Below, one piece after another: positions 26,626-35,946 of a DNA stretch of 64,000 nt. A model generated the notes under the pieces. The model was not told where the DNA came from. It saw only the letters and a list, made by a program, of their open reading frames with translations, and made no database searches. Where the stretch lies: NCBI GenBank assembly GCA_947644545.1, contig CANRZW010000005.1, positions 62,001 through 126,000 of the forward strand, given 5' to 3'. The translations under genes were made by a program, and so were the position numbers. The stretch's first letter is position 1; each line of letters opens with the position of its first letter. The stretch comes from an uncultured Lachnospiraceae bacterium. Lineage in GTDB: Bacteria; Bacillota; Clostridia; Lachnospirales; Lachnospiraceae.

Positions 26626-28338
26626 ATGATTAGGATTAATCAGATCAAGGTTCCGCTAGATCACAGCGAACAGGATATTCTACAAAAGGCCGCCGCCGTA
26701 CTGCGTATTAGGCCGGCGGAGATCCTGGACTTCAGGATCGTAAAGAAGTCGATCGATGCCAGAAAGAAACCGGAGATCCGGATCAGTTATTCTCTGGATG
26801 TTTCCGTTGCCTCACAGAAGAAAACGCTTGCCAGATGCAAGGGGGCGCAGGTACAGGCAGTGGAAGAGATAAGATATCGGTTCCCGGCGACAGGAAAGCA
26901 GCCGCTTCGCGGCAGGCCGGTCATTATCGGTACAGGGCCTGCAGGCCTGTTCTGCGGTTATCTGTTAGCAAAGCACGGCTATAAGCCCCTGCTCTTAGAG
27001 CGGGGTAACTGTGTGGAGCAGCGTCTTGTGGATGTGCAAAGATTCTGGCAGGAAGGCGTGCTTGATCCGGATTCCAATGTACAGTTTGGAGAAGGCGGCG
27101 CCGGGACATTCTCGGACGGCAAACTAAATACACTGGTAAAGGATAAATTCGGCAGAAATAAAGAAGTTCTGCGTATCTTCACGGAAGCCGGCGCGCAAAA
27201 GGAGATTCTGTATGAGGCGAAGCCGCATATCGGTACGGATGTTCTCGTTTCCGTGGTAAAGAACCTTCGGGAACAGATCACCGCCTGGGGCGGGGAAGTG
27301 AGATTCGGCGCCCGGGTGACAAAGCTGTCTTGCGAAGGAGAACAGGTAAAAGGGGTAGTTGTTCAGTACCGGGAGAATAACAGGGAAGCGATAGAAACGA
27401 TAGAGAGTGAGACGGTCGTGCTGGCGATCGGACATAGTGCACGTGATACTTTTGAAATGCTGTACCGGATGCAGGTTCCGATGGAGGCCAAAGCCTTCGC
27501 CGTAGGACTGCGTATGGAGCACCCGCGCAGGATGATCGATCGGATGCAGTATGGCAGCGCGGATCATCCGCTTCTGCCGGCGGCCAGCTATAAAGTAACA
27601 GCCAGAACATCTTCCGGGCGAGGGGTTTACTCCTTCTGCATGTGTCCTGGCGGTTATGTGGTCAACGCTTCTTCCGAGCCGGGGCGGCTGGCCGTAAACG
27701 GCATGAGCTACAGCGGTCGCGACGGCGATAACAGCAACAGCGCCATGATCGTTACGGTGACGCCGGAAGATTACAGGGACAAGTCTCCCCTTGGCGGGAT
27801 TGCTTTTCAGCGGGAGCTGGAGGAGCGGGCTTATTGCATCGGCCAGGGTGCCGTTCCGGTGGAAACCTATGGGCAATTCAGGCAGTCGGTGACGGGACAG
27901 CCAAACCTATTGTCCGCAGCCGAAGGGACGGAAGGGCTGCAGGCATTGGCAGATTCGGACAGGGCAGTGATCGGACAATACGATCCCGAATTTGTTCCCA
28001 CAATCAAAGGCCGTTACTGCCTGGCGCCGGTACATGATATCCTGCCGCCGGAGCTGAACCGGGCATTGGTGGAAGGAATTGACTTGATCGGTCAGACCGT
28101 GCATGGGTTTGCGGACGAAAACGCCTATCTCTCCGGTGTTGAGAGCAGGACTTCTTCCCCTGTGCGGATCATGCGGGACGAGACCGGGCAGTCGCTGTTT
28201 CGGGGGCTTTATCCGTGCGGAGAAGGAGCCGGCTATGCAGGCGGCATTACTTCGGCGGCGATGGACGGTATGGTGACCGCCGAAAAGATCGCGGCAGAAT
28301 TTGCCCCGTTCGATAAGCCGGAAGAGAGGCCGAAGTAA
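26626..28338 (+). CDS. Uncharacterised FAD-dependent dehydrogenase (COG2509 type)
   Basis: A 570-residue flavoprotein. An N-terminal small alpha/beta domain (1-90, MIRINQIKVPLDHSEQDILQ) is followed by FAD binding at VIIGTGPAGLFCGYLLAKHG (near 103). Further conserved parts are FGEGGAGTFSDGKLNT, PHIGTDVL and the C-terminal PCGEGAGYAGGITSAAMDG. The family is widespread in Firmicutes and Bacteroidetes and is called FAD-dependent protein or oxidoreductase. Its reaction is not known. It probably forms an operon with the flavoprotein upstream. Confidence 0.88.
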   Translation: MIRINQIKVPLDHSEQDILQKAAAVLRIRPAEILDFRIVKKSIDARKKPEIRISYSLDVSVASQKKTLARCKGAQVQAVEEIRYRFPATGKQPLRGRPVIIGTGPAGLFCGYLLAKHGYKPLLLERGNCVEQRLVDVQRFWQEGVLDPDSNVQFGEGGAGTFSDGKLNTLVKDKFGRNKEVLRIFTEAGAQKEILYEAKPHIGTDVLVSVVKNLREQITAWGGEVRFGARVTKLSCEGEQVKGVVVQYRENNREAIETIESETVVLAIGHSARDTFEMLYRMQVPMEAKAFAVGLRMEHPRRMIDRMQYGSADHPLLPAASYKVTARTSSGRGVYSFCMCPGGYVVNASSEPGRLAVNGMSYSGRDGDNSNSAMIVTVTPEDYRDKSPLGGIAFQRELEERAYCIGQGAVPVETYGQFRQSVTGQPNLLSAAEGTEGLQALADSDRAVIGQYDPEFVPTIKGRYCLAPVHDILPPELNRALVEGIDLIGQTVHGFADENAYLSGVESRTSSPVRIMRDETGQSLFRGLYPCGEGAGYAGGITSAAMDGMVTAEKIAAEFAPFDKPEERPK

Positions 28339-28389
28339 TAACGGTCATAATGACGATAAGCGAAAGATTGCAGGACAGGAGAAGAAGAC

Positions 28390-29259
28390 ATGTCGGAAAA
28401 TACACAGATTCGGGAAATGATGAAAGACAAAAAGAGGATCGTGATCAAAATCGGCTCCTCCTCGTTACAACATGTTCAGACGGGGGATCTGGATTACACG
28501 AAGCTGGATGTACTGGTACGGGAGCTGTGCGATATCAGAAATCGTGGCAAGGATGTGGTGCTGGTGACGTCCGGCGCCGTGGCAGTAGGCAGAAAAGCGG
28601 TAATGATGCAGGGGATTGACGAGGACGATCCGACGGCGGTGAAACAGGCCTGCGCGGCCATCGGACAGGCCAGGCTGATGATGACATACCAGAAGATCTT
28701 CGCGGAATATAATCAGGTGGCGGCACAGATCCTGATGACGAAGAATACGATTATTGATAATCTGAACCGTTTTAACGCCCGCAATACATTTGCGGAATTA
28801 TTTAAGCTGGGCGTAGTGCCCATCGTCAATGAGAACGATACGGTAGCGACCTACGAGCTGGGCATCGGCGACAATGATACTTTGTCAGCCATTGTGGCGG
28901 CGCTGATCGACGCGGATATGCTGATTCTGTTATCGGATATCGACGGACTCTACACCGATGATCCGAGGAAAAATCCGGATGCCAGATATATAGAAGTGGT
29001 GGACGGGCTGACAGACGAGTTGATGGAAATGGGAAAAGCTTCCACCGGAAGTTCTTCCGGTACAGGCGGTATGAATACGAAACTACAGGCGGCCAGAATC
29101 GCCGGCAATATGGGCGTGGATATGGTGATCGCGAACAGCGCGGATATCAAGGTGATTCATCGGATCCTGGCGGGACAGAATATCGGCACTCTTTTCAAAG
29201 CGCACCGGGAAGAGGGATTTGACCTGCCGCTGTATGTGCAGCAGATGTCACACGAATAA
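28390..29259 (+). CDS. proB: Glutamate 5-kinase
   Basis: A 289-residue amino-acid kinase that phosphorylates glutamate in the first step of proline synthesis. The phosphate-binding IVIKIGSSSL, LVTSGAVAVGRKAV, FNARNTFAELF, DIDGLYTDDPR and GTGGMNTKLQAARIA are present. It lacks the C-terminal PUA domain found in the 367-residue Escherichia coli enzyme, which is common in Clostridia. The GGAGAAG ribosome site precedes ATG 28390. The partner proA lies 5.4 kb downstream, not adjacent. Confidence 0.96.
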   Translation: MSENTQIREMMKDKKRIVIKIGSSSLQHVQTGDLDYTKLDVLVRELCDIRNRGKDVVLVTSGAVAVGRKAVMMQGIDEDDPTAVKQACAAIGQARLMMTYQKIFAEYNQVAAQILMTKNTIIDNLNRFNARNTFAELFKLGVVPIVNENDTVATYELGIGDNDTLSAIVAALIDADMLILLSDIDGLYTDDPRKNPDARYIEVVDGLTDELMEMGKASTGSSSGTGGMNTKLQAARIAGNMGVDMVIANSADIKVIHRILAGQNIGTLFKAHREEGFDLPLYVQQMSHE

Positions 29260-29277
29260 GGCGGCAAGAAGCCGCCT
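29259..29277 (+). other. Strong stem-loop right after proB
   Basis: AGGCGGC at 29259-29265 pairs exactly with GCCGCCT at 29271-29277 around an AAGAA loop, overlapping the proB stop. No T-run follows. It may stabilise the proB message or mark a processing point. Confidence 0.45.
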
Positions 29278-29332
29278 CATGGCAGGAACTAACAGGCGTA
29301 AGGGAACGAGACAGGAAAAGAGAGGAAACGTT

Positions 29333-29554
29333 ATGAACGTAGAGCAGATGACAGCCAGAATCAATGAATTGTATCATAAATCACAGGCGGAAGGGCTGAC
29401 GGATGCGGAGAAGGAAGAGCAGAAGCAGCTGCGCAGCGCTTATGTAGCGAACGTGCGTGCTAACTTAAGAGGGCAGCTTAACAATATCTCTATCGTGGAG
29501 AAGGACGGTTCCATCACGGATCTGGGGAAAAAACATGGAACGGGAAACAGATAA
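29333..29554 (+). CDS. DUF896 (YnzC-like) small protein
   Basis: A 73-residue protein of the DUF896 family. The signature INELYHKSQAEGLTDAEKEE, then QLRSAYVANVRANLRGQLNN is complete. Bacillus members (YnzC, YneA-linked YnzC) form a two-helix bundle and are tied to the SOS operon in some species; the biochemical role is unknown. Start ATG 29333 follows AGAGGAAACG. Its end overlaps the start of the next gene by 20 bases. Confidence 0.9.
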   Translation: MNVEQMTARINELYHKSQAEGLTDAEKEEQKQLRSAYVANVRANLRGQLNNISIVEKDGSITDLGKKHGTGNR

Positions 29555-30194
29555 AGCGCATTTGGAGAAAAGTACGTATAAAAGCGAGATCCGCAGGCAG
29601 ATCCTCTCGATGCGTGACAAACTGGAACCGCAGACAAAAGCGCAGTACGATAAGGCAATCCGGGAACAGGTCTTCGCACATCCGCTCTATCAGGAGTCAC
29701 AGATCATTCTTGCCTATGCAAGTTATCGGAGCGAAGTGGATACGAGCGAGATGATCAGACAGGCGTTAGCCGACGGAAAGTATGTGTTTGTGCCTAAAGT
29801 TTCCGGCCCGGAAATGGAATTCTGGCAGATCACGTCACCGGCAGATCTGCACCGTGGCTATAAGGGCATTCCGGAACCGGCGGCACATGTTTCCTTTCCG
29901 GAATGGAGGAAGCAGGCGGTGTGCCGGATCGACAGCTCCTATCAGAAGACGCAGTATAGAGCAATGATGTGGATGCCCGGCGCCGTATTCGACCGTAAGC
30001 GGCACCGGATCGGATACGGCAGGGGATTCTATGACCGTTATTTGGGCAGACTCTACGGGGAAGCCGGAGAACGGAAGATGCTTTTGACTACGGCGGCGCT
30101 TGCTTATCTGTGTCAGCTGGTGGAAGAACTGCCCTGTGAAGCGCATGATGTGAAGCCGGATCTGGTGATCACGGAAGCCGGAATCATAAGCTGA
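29535..30194 (+). CDS. 5-formyltetrahydrofolate cyclo-ligase
   Basis: A 219-residue enzyme that converts 5-formyl-THF to methenyl-THF with ATP, returning a stored folate form to the active pool used by FolD. Recognised by KSEIRRQILSMRDKL at the N-terminus, ASYRSEVDTSEMI, PGAVFDRKRHRIGYGRGFYD and the final HDVKPDLVITE. It overlaps the DUF896 gene by 20 bases and is translated in another frame. Full length. Confidence 0.94.
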   Translation: MERETDKAHLEKSTYKSEIRRQILSMRDKLEPQTKAQYDKAIREQVFAHPLYQESQIILAYASYRSEVDTSEMIRQALADGKYVFVPKVSGPEMEFWQITSPADLHRGYKGIPEPAAHVSFPEWRKQAVCRIDSSYQKTQYRAMMWMPGAVFDRKRHRIGYGRGFYDRYLGRLYGEAGERKMLLTTAALAYLCQLVEELPCEAHDVKPDLVITEAGIIS

Positions 30195-30302
30195 GGTACG
30201 TCAGACATACATTGTCATAGGCAAATACCCGCGTCAGGCATGGCACTTTGCGCATGGCCCGCGGGAATACTATAGAGAAATCATTACATATGAGGGGACA
30301 CC

Positions 30303-31046
30303 ATGAAAAAGACGATCATTGTCATGCCGGTAGCCAACGAGGAAGACACCATGGAGCAGATCCTGGATGAAATTCTTGCGCTGCCTTATGACAACTTACA
30401 TATTTATCCGGTGATTGACGGCTATTCCAGGGATCGGACAGAGGCAATCATCCGGAAGAAAGCCGAGGAGAATACCCGGGTAAAATGTATTTATTATAAG
30501 GAATCCAAAGGTGTGATCAGCTGTTATCTGGAGGGTTTTCGACAGGCTTTGGCAGACGGGGCGGAACAGATTCTGGAGATGGACGGCGGCGGAAGCCATC
30601 TGCCTGCAGAAATTCCCCAGTTTCTTGAGAAGATGTCGGAAGGATATGACTGTGTATGGGGATCACGGTTTATGGAAGGCGGTTCCATGCGCAAACAGCT
30701 TTTATACAGAAGAATCTTAAGCCAGGGCGGCACGATTCTGGCCAATCTGGTGCTGGGAACAAAGCTGCGGGATATGACGAGCGGGTTTGAAGGCTTCCAG
30801 CGTAAAGTTTTGGCAAATATGAATCTGGATGCGTTTTTATCAACGGGACATATGTATCAGACAGAAATGCGTTTCTATTGCAGGAATCTGCGCACTATTG
30901 AGGTGCCGATCCATTATGTGGGAACGGCTTCCAGCTTAAAGGGCAGTTCCGTAACGGAAGCGCTGCGCCTGTTATTTCAACTGAAAAAGAATGAGCGTCG
31001 GGTGGTCCCTCGCCGGACAGATTCGCACGCTGAGAATGGAGCTTGA
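30303..31046 (+). CDS. Family 2 glycosyltransferase, dolichol-phosphate mannosyltransferase-like
   Basis: A 247-residue soluble GT-A enzyme without membrane helices. TIIVMPVANEEDTMEQILDE opens the nucleotide-sugar domain and YPVIDGYSRDRTEAII follows. The metal-binding DxD position reads EMDGGGSHLP, so the second Asp is Gly; related enzymes with DAGGSH or DGGGSH exist. GSRFMEGGSMRKQLLYRRIL and TSGFEGFQR are polyprenyl-phosphate sugar synthase features. It starts a three-gene cassette (with an FAD protein and a GT-C membrane protein). It probably makes a polyprenyl-linked sugar for the GT-C enzyme at 32389; this is inference from the neighbourhood. Confidence 0.85.
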   Translation: MKKTIIVMPVANEEDTMEQILDEILALPYDNLHIYPVIDGYSRDRTEAIIRKKAEENTRVKCIYYKESKGVISCYLEGFRQALADGAEQILEMDGGGSHLPAEIPQFLEKMSEGYDCVWGSRFMEGGSMRKQLLYRRILSQGGTILANLVLGTKLRDMTSGFEGFQRKVLANMNLDAFLSTGHMYQTEMRFYCRNLRTIEVPIHYVGTASSLKGSSVTEALRLLFQLKKNERRVVPRRTDSHAENGA

Positions 31047-31053
31047 TCATACT

Positions 31054-32277
31054 ATGGAAAAAGTAAAATATCTGATTCTTGGCGCCGGCCCTTCGGGCCT
31101 TACGCTGGCAAATCGATTGAAGGATCTGGGCGAAACCAATTTCCTGATTCTGGAGAAGGAGCAGGAGGCAGGAGGCCTGTGCCGTTCCGTGACGGTGGAC
31201 GGCAGTCCCTTTGATATCGGCGGCGGTCATTTTCTGGATGTGAGAAGACCGAACGTCAATGCATTCCTGTTCCGGTTTATGCCGCAGGAGGAGTGGGATC
31301 TTTATACGCGGGACAGCCGGATCCGGGTGGACGGTATGGAGATTGGCCATCCGCTGGAGGCTAATATCTGGCAGTTTGACTTGCCAGAACAGGTATCCTA
31401 CCTGACTTCCATCGCAAAGGCCGGCTGTAATCTGGATGCCCCCATGCCGGAGCGGTTCGTAGAGTGGATCGTCTGGAAGCTGGGTCAGCGGATCGCCGAT
31501 CACTATATGCTTCCTTACAATCAGAAGATGTTTGCCGACGAACTGGACGAACTGGGAACTTATTGGCTGGAAAAGCTGCCGAACGTGAGTTTTGAGGAAA
31601 CCCTTTTGTCCTGTCTTACGCACAAACCCTATGGAACACAGCCGGGCCATGCATCCTTCTATTATCCGAAGAAATATGGCTATGGAGAAGTGTGGCTGCG
31701 CATGGCGCAAGAACTGTCACCGCAGGTTCTGTACGGAATGGAGGCCGACATCCTGGACTGTGATAAGCGCAGAGTCAAAACGAAAACCGGCGAGATCTTT
31801 GAAGCAGAGCATGTGATCACCACGGTTCCGTGGCAAAGTTTCGGGCAGATTATCGGTATGCCGGAAGAAATCAGAGGATTGGCAGCCAAACTGAGATCAA
31901 GTGCCATAGAGACCCGTTACGTGCCGGATGATCTTCCTACGGCGGCACAGTGGATCTATGAGCCGGATCTGCAGGTTCCGTGGCACAGAATCCTGGTACG
32001 GCACAACTTCTGTCCGGGAAGCAGAGGCTATTGGCTGGAGACACGCAAGGAACGAGTAGCGATGTTTGGCGATAAACCGGCGGCATATCATTATCTGAAT
32101 GAATATGCTTATCCGCTGAATACTGTCGGTAAGCCGGAGGCAATGCAGAAACTGTCTGCGTTCTGCCAGGCGAGACAAATCTACGGCCTGGGACGCTGGG
32201 GCGAACACTGCCACTACAATTCGGATGCAGTGGTGGAACTTGCCATGCAGTCTGCACAGCGGCTGGCGCTGCTATAA
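31054..32277 (+). CDS. FAD-dependent amine-oxidase-like / mutase-like flavoprotein
   Basis: About 407 residues. The FAD motif YLILGAGPSGLTLANRL opens the protein and EKEQEAGGLCRSVTVDGSPF with DIGGGHFLD follows. This arrangement is shared by protoporphyrinogen-oxidase-like proteins and UDP-galactopyranose mutases found in glycan clusters. The C-terminal LGRWGEHCHYNSDAVVELAM is typical of the same group. Start ATG 31054 follows GGAG; an in-frame ATG at 31036 would overlap the glycosyltransferase. Its place between two glycosyltransferase genes suggests a sugar-nucleotide or lipid-linked sugar substrate, but heme or carotenoid chemistry cannot be ruled out from sequence. Confidence 0.75.
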   Translation: MEKVKYLILGAGPSGLTLANRLKDLGETNFLILEKEQEAGGLCRSVTVDGSPFDIGGGHFLDVRRPNVNAFLFRFMPQEEWDLYTRDSRIRVDGMEIGHPLEANIWQFDLPEQVSYLTSIAKAGCNLDAPMPERFVEWIVWKLGQRIADHYMLPYNQKMFADELDELGTYWLEKLPNVSFEETLLSCLTHKPYGTQPGHASFYYPKKYGYGEVWLRMAQELSPQVLYGMEADILDCDKRRVKTKTGEIFEAEHVITTVPWQSFGQIIGMPEEIRGLAAKLRSSAIETRYVPDDLPTAAQWIYEPDLQVPWHRILVRHNFCPGSRGYWLETRKERVAMFGDKPAAYHYLNEYAYPLNTVGKPEAMQKLSAFCQARQIYGLGRWGEHCHYNSDAVVELAMQSAQRLALL

Positions 32278-32388
32278 GAGTACGGCGTGCCTGCGAAGCG
32301 GATTAGATAGATAACGACAGCCGAAGCCTGTACCGCAGTAACAGCCGAATCATACATCCATACCAGATACGAGGGAATCACAGATAAA

Positions 32389-34575
32389 ATGAAAAAAGAA
32401 ATAATCCGTAAAATAATCTATACGCTCATACTTTTCCTGTTTTTTGGCGCCGTTATGCTTTTGCTGACCCATACGGCCCAGAACGGGATGCAGACCACAC
32501 AGATTCTGCCGGGTATCAATCCGGACCCTGTTTATGTGGAATGCGAGCCAGGAGAGACACTGGAAGTCATGCTGACGGCGAAAGAAGATTTTCAAGTCAG
32601 CGGTTTTCCGGTTCTTCTGGTCAATATCGCCGAGGACAGCAGAGGGACGCTGCGGTTTACGGTAACCGACGATACTTCCAGCATTCTGGTCAGCCAGGTG
32701 ATTCCGGTTAAGACCATTACCCCGGGGAAATGGTTTACGATTGCCGGAGCCATGTCTTTTACGGCCGGGCAGTCCTATAAGCTGTCTGTCTTCGCGGACG
32801 GAAGCGCGCCGTATTTTATGCAGGTGCCGGAGGGAGAGGGAGCCATTCTGCCTTTTACCGAACAGGTCATCAGGGACGGCGCAACTTTGGAATGCGGCAT
32901 TTCTCTTGGAATTGATCGGGTAGTGCCCGTCAGGATGACTTATGGGGATATTTTTTACTATTCGATACCGTTTTCCGTACTGTTTACCCTGACCGGACTG
33001 CTGTGTATCTGGGCCGGCAGGCGGAAGGTGTGGACGGCTGTCTCCAGGCTGAGGATGCCGGCAGGCGCATTTGTCGACAAGTACGGCAATGATTTGTTCC
33101 TGGTGTTGTTGTTTTTGGGTATCTGTGTGAGCATTTATTCCCGGGCTTATCTGAAAGGAGCCTATATTTCGGCGGATTCGGCCGGATATCTGCGGGAAGC
33201 CGTGAATCTGGCGGCGGGAAACGGATTCTCTTATGATGGTCTGGCCGGATATGATACCTGGTTTGCTAACTGGCCGATCCTGTATCCGGCGCTGATTGCG
33301 GCAGTGATGTTTGTTACCGGGACCGGAGCTTATCTGGCCTCCAAGATCGTAGCCATGGTGACGGCCGGGCTGATCCTGCTTGTGTTTCGTAAATGCTTTG
33401 GTAAAGATGCATGGCTATATGGCCTGTGTCTGACCAATATCGGTTATCTGAATCTGAGCTATTATACGTGGAGTGAGATTCCGTTTATGCTGTTCATGCT
33501 TTTGTTTGCCCTGCTTTTTGCCAAAGTGCTGCAGGAGGAGCATCCTGCATGGGGATGGTATGCCGGCCTGGGAGCTGCGGGCATCTGCTGCTTTCTGACC
33601 AGATATTACGGCATCTTTGTGTGGATCGTGACAGGACTGTATCTGCTCATACTGTTTGCATCTTACCGAAAGACAAGAGAGCGGGCGGTCTTATCCAAGC
33701 TTGCTGCGATGACGGTGACGGCGTTTATATCAGGTGCTTTGAGTATGATATACCTTCTTGTAAATAAGATGAAGAACGGTATGGCGTCCGGGGTGAGCCG
33801 TACCATGTGGTGGGACGATTACCGAATCCTGACGGATGATCTGATTGAGAGCCTGCTGACAGAATTTTTCAATATCTTTTCCATGCAGATTCCGGATTTG
33901 GTGGAGGGCTTCCCCTACCAGATCAAGGTCTTTGTAGTGGCAGGCATTCTGGCAGGAATTGGCTGGCTGATCGTCAGAAACTGCCGGCATTTCACGAGAG
34001 AATCCGTGCTGATCGTGATGGCGGTGGTCTATGATGTGGTCTTTATCGGTATCCGCTATGTCTCTTCGATGGACAGCTTTTATTTCCGCTTCTTTGAACC
34101 GGCAACTTTCCTGCTATGTATAGCGCTGATCAGCCTGTTGCTGCCGTACCTGAGGGGCAGAAAGGGATTTCGTTATTTTGCCGGAATGGTGACCTTGCTG
34201 CTTGTGACTGCGGTGTGGTCCGTCTTTGCAAACGGCGGCATGGACCGGCAGGATCCTTATTATCCGGCATTGGAAGCGCAGTGGGAGGAAGCTTATAAGG
34301 GGATTCCCGCAAAGTCTGTGGTAATCTTCAATGATATCGACTTCCGGTCTTCCTATTACCGTCCTGATGTGGTGGAGGGAACCGTCACGCCGGGAGATGA
34401 GTTTACGGATCTGCAGCATACTTATTATGGTTCCGACTATTTATGTATTCGGGCAGAATTTGCAAAGACCATGCTGGAATCCGGGGAATATCACAGCAGT
34501 GTGGCAAAGAGGCTGCAGGCAGGAATGGAAGGGAAGACTGCGGCCGAGTTTGTCGTGATTTCCCTGCGGGAGTGA
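32389..34575 (+). CDS. GT-C type membrane glycosyltransferase (ArnT/PMT-like)
   Basis: A 728-residue membrane protein. One N-terminal helix (about 8-28) is followed by an outer beta-rich domain (about 40-175), a second helix (about 190-210), and about ten helices from 235 to 615. The first loop of the multi-helix part holds AYISADSAGYLREAVNLAAG, with an Asp placed as in GT39/GT83 enzymes, and TWSEIPFMLFMLLFALLF comes later. A last outer domain follows from about 620. Such enzymes transfer sugars from polyprenyl phosphate to lipids, proteins or glycans outside the membrane. It closes the cassette whose GT2 could supply its donor. The acceptor is unknown. Confidence 0.78.
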   Translation: MKKEIIRKIIYTLILFLFFGAVMLLLTHTAQNGMQTTQILPGINPDPVYVECEPGETLEVMLTAKEDFQVSGFPVLLVNIAEDSRGTLRFTVTDDTSSILVSQVIPVKTITPGKWFTIAGAMSFTAGQSYKLSVFADGSAPYFMQVPEGEGAILPFTEQVIRDGATLECGISLGIDRVVPVRMTYGDIFYYSIPFSVLFTLTGLLCIWAGRRKVWTAVSRLRMPAGAFVDKYGNDLFLVLLFLGICVSIYSRAYLKGAYISADSAGYLREAVNLAAGNGFSYDGLAGYDTWFANWPILYPALIAAVMFVTGTGAYLASKIVAMVTAGLILLVFRKCFGKDAWLYGLCLTNIGYLNLSYYTWSEIPFMLFMLLFALLFAKVLQEEHPAWGWYAGLGAAGICCFLTRYYGIFVWIVTGLYLLILFASYRKTRERAVLSKLAAMTVTAFISGALSMIYLLVNKMKNGMASGVSRTMWWDDYRILTDDLIESLLTEFFNIFSMQIPDLVEGFPYQIKVFVVAGILAGIGWLIVRNCRHFTRESVLIVMAVVYDVVFIGIRYVSSMDSFYFRFFEPATFLLCIALISLLLPYLRGRKGFRYFAGMVTLLLVTAVWSVFANGGMDRQDPYYPALEAQWEEAYKGIPAKSVVIFNDIDFRSSYYRPDVVEGTVTPGDEFTDLQHTYYGSDYLCIRAEFAKTMLESGEYHSSVAKRLQAGMEGKTAAEFVVISLRE

Positions 34576-34616
34576 GGAAGAGGAATCTACACTGGTAAAA
34601 GAACGAAGATCCGTGT

Positions 34617-34622
34617 TATAAT
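34617..34622 (+). promoter_or_regulatory. Possible -10 element for proA
   Basis: TATAAT at 34617-34622 is 35 bases before the proA start. The -35 position (34594-34599) is a poor match. It would let proA be expressed apart from the glycan cassette. Confidence 0.35.
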
Positions 34623-34656
34623 ACCGGAAAAGTCAGGAACAGAAAAGAGGAGCCAT

Positions 34657-35904
34657 ATGGAATATTTAGATAATCTGGGACAAAAAGCCGTTGCGGCCAG
34701 GTATGAATTGCAGAAACTGTCGACGGAAGACAAGAACAAGGCGCTGCGAAAAGCGGCGGCTGCCCTGACGGCGTCTGCGGAACGCATCTTAGCGGCAAAC
34801 GATAAAGATTCTGAGATCGCGGCGGCAGGCGGCATGGCGGAGGGCCTGTTAGATCGGCTGAAACTGACGCCGGAACGCATCCAAAGCATGGCAGAGGGAT
34901 TGTTACAGATCGCCGCGTTAGAAGATCCGGTGGGTGAGGTGATGGAATCCTTTGAACGGCCCAACGGGCTGCACATCGATAAGGTCAGAGTGCCCATGGG
35001 GGTGATCGGCATCATCTATGAAGCCCGGCCGAATGTGACGGCGGATGCTTTCGGCCTGTGTTTTAAGACCGGGAATACCGCGATCTTAAAAGGCGGCAGG
35101 GATGCGGCTTATTCGAATGCCGCCATCACGGAAGTAATCAGAGAGGCGCTTTGTGCAGAGCATATTACCGCGGATGCGGTACAACTGATCGAGGATAATG
35201 ACAGGGCGGTTACGGCAGCTTTCATGAAGCTTAAAGACTACGTGGATGTGCTGATTCCCCGGGGCGGAGCGGGATTGATCCGTGCGGTAGTGGAGAACAG
35301 TACTATCCCGGTGATCGAGACGGGCACAGGCAACTGCCATATCTTCGTGGACGAAGATGCGAACGTGGAACAGGCCGTGTCCATCATCATCAATGCCAAG
35401 ACACAGCGGATCAGCGTATGCAATGCCTGCGAATCTCTGCTGATCCATGAGAAGATCGCAGACAAGCTGTTACCGGCACTTGGATGTGCCCTGCGGGAAA
35501 AGAACGTGGAAATGCGCGGTGACGAGCGGGTACGGGAACTGATCCCGGATGCCGGGAAAGCAACAGAAGAAGACTATGGCAGGGAATATCTCGATTACAT
35601 CCTGTCCATGAAGACCGTAACGTCCGTAGACGAAGCCATAGCGCATATTAACCGCTATCATACGAAGCATTCCGATGCCATTCTCACCAGGAACAAGGAA
35701 CATGCAGAACAGTTTCTGCAGGGCGTGGATTCCGCCTGCGTGTATGTCAATGCATCCACACGCTTTACGGACGGTTTTGAATTCGGGTTTGGTGCGGAGA
35801 TTGGGATCAGCACGCAGAAATTACATGCCAGGGGGCCTATGGGGTTGAAGGAACTGACAACCTATAAGTATCTGATCCATGGAGACGGACAAATCAGAGG
35901 ATAA
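34657..35904 (+). CDS. proA: Glutamate-5-semialdehyde dehydrogenase
   Basis: A 415-residue NADPH-dependent gamma-glutamyl phosphate reductase, the second step of proline synthesis. Catalytic Cys in QRISVCNACESLLIH. Other signatures: PMGVIGIIYEARPNVTADAF, ILKGGRDAAYSNAAI, and the C-terminal FTDGFEFGFGAEIGISTQKL. Full length with a standard N-terminus. The ribosome site is AAAAGAGG. It is separated from proB by DUF896, 5-FCL and three glycan-type genes. Confidence 0.97.
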   Translation: MEYLDNLGQKAVAARYELQKLSTEDKNKALRKAAAALTASAERILAANDKDSEIAAAGGMAEGLLDRLKLTPERIQSMAEGLLQIAALEDPVGEVMESFERPNGLHIDKVRVPMGVIGIIYEARPNVTADAFGLCFKTGNTAILKGGRDAAYSNAAITEVIREALCAEHITADAVQLIEDNDRAVTAAFMKLKDYVDVLIPRGGAGLIRAVVENSTIPVIETGTGNCHIFVDEDANVEQAVSIIINAKTQRISVCNACESLLIHEKIADKLLPALGCALREKNVEMRGDERVRELIPDAGKATEEDYGREYLDYILSMKTVTSVDEAIAHINRYHTKHSDAILTRNKEHAEQFLQGVDSACVYVNASTRFTDGFEFGFGAEIGISTQKLHARGPMGLKELTTYKYLIHGDGQIRG

Positions 35905-35915
35905 TCAGAAATAGA

Positions 35916-35944
35916 TTGACAGAGACTGGAAAATTTATTATTAT
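35916..35944 (+). promoter_or_regulatory. Sigma-A type promoter for arsR-hma
   Basis: TTGACA at 35916-35921, a 17-base spacer and TATTAT at 35939-35944. It is one of the best promoter matches in the window. The transcript would have a leader of about 130 bases with two hairpins (TTCCG-CCTT-CGGAA near 35996 and AGCGGAC-GTCCGCT near 36032). Confidence 0.75.
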
Positions 35945-35946
35945 AC

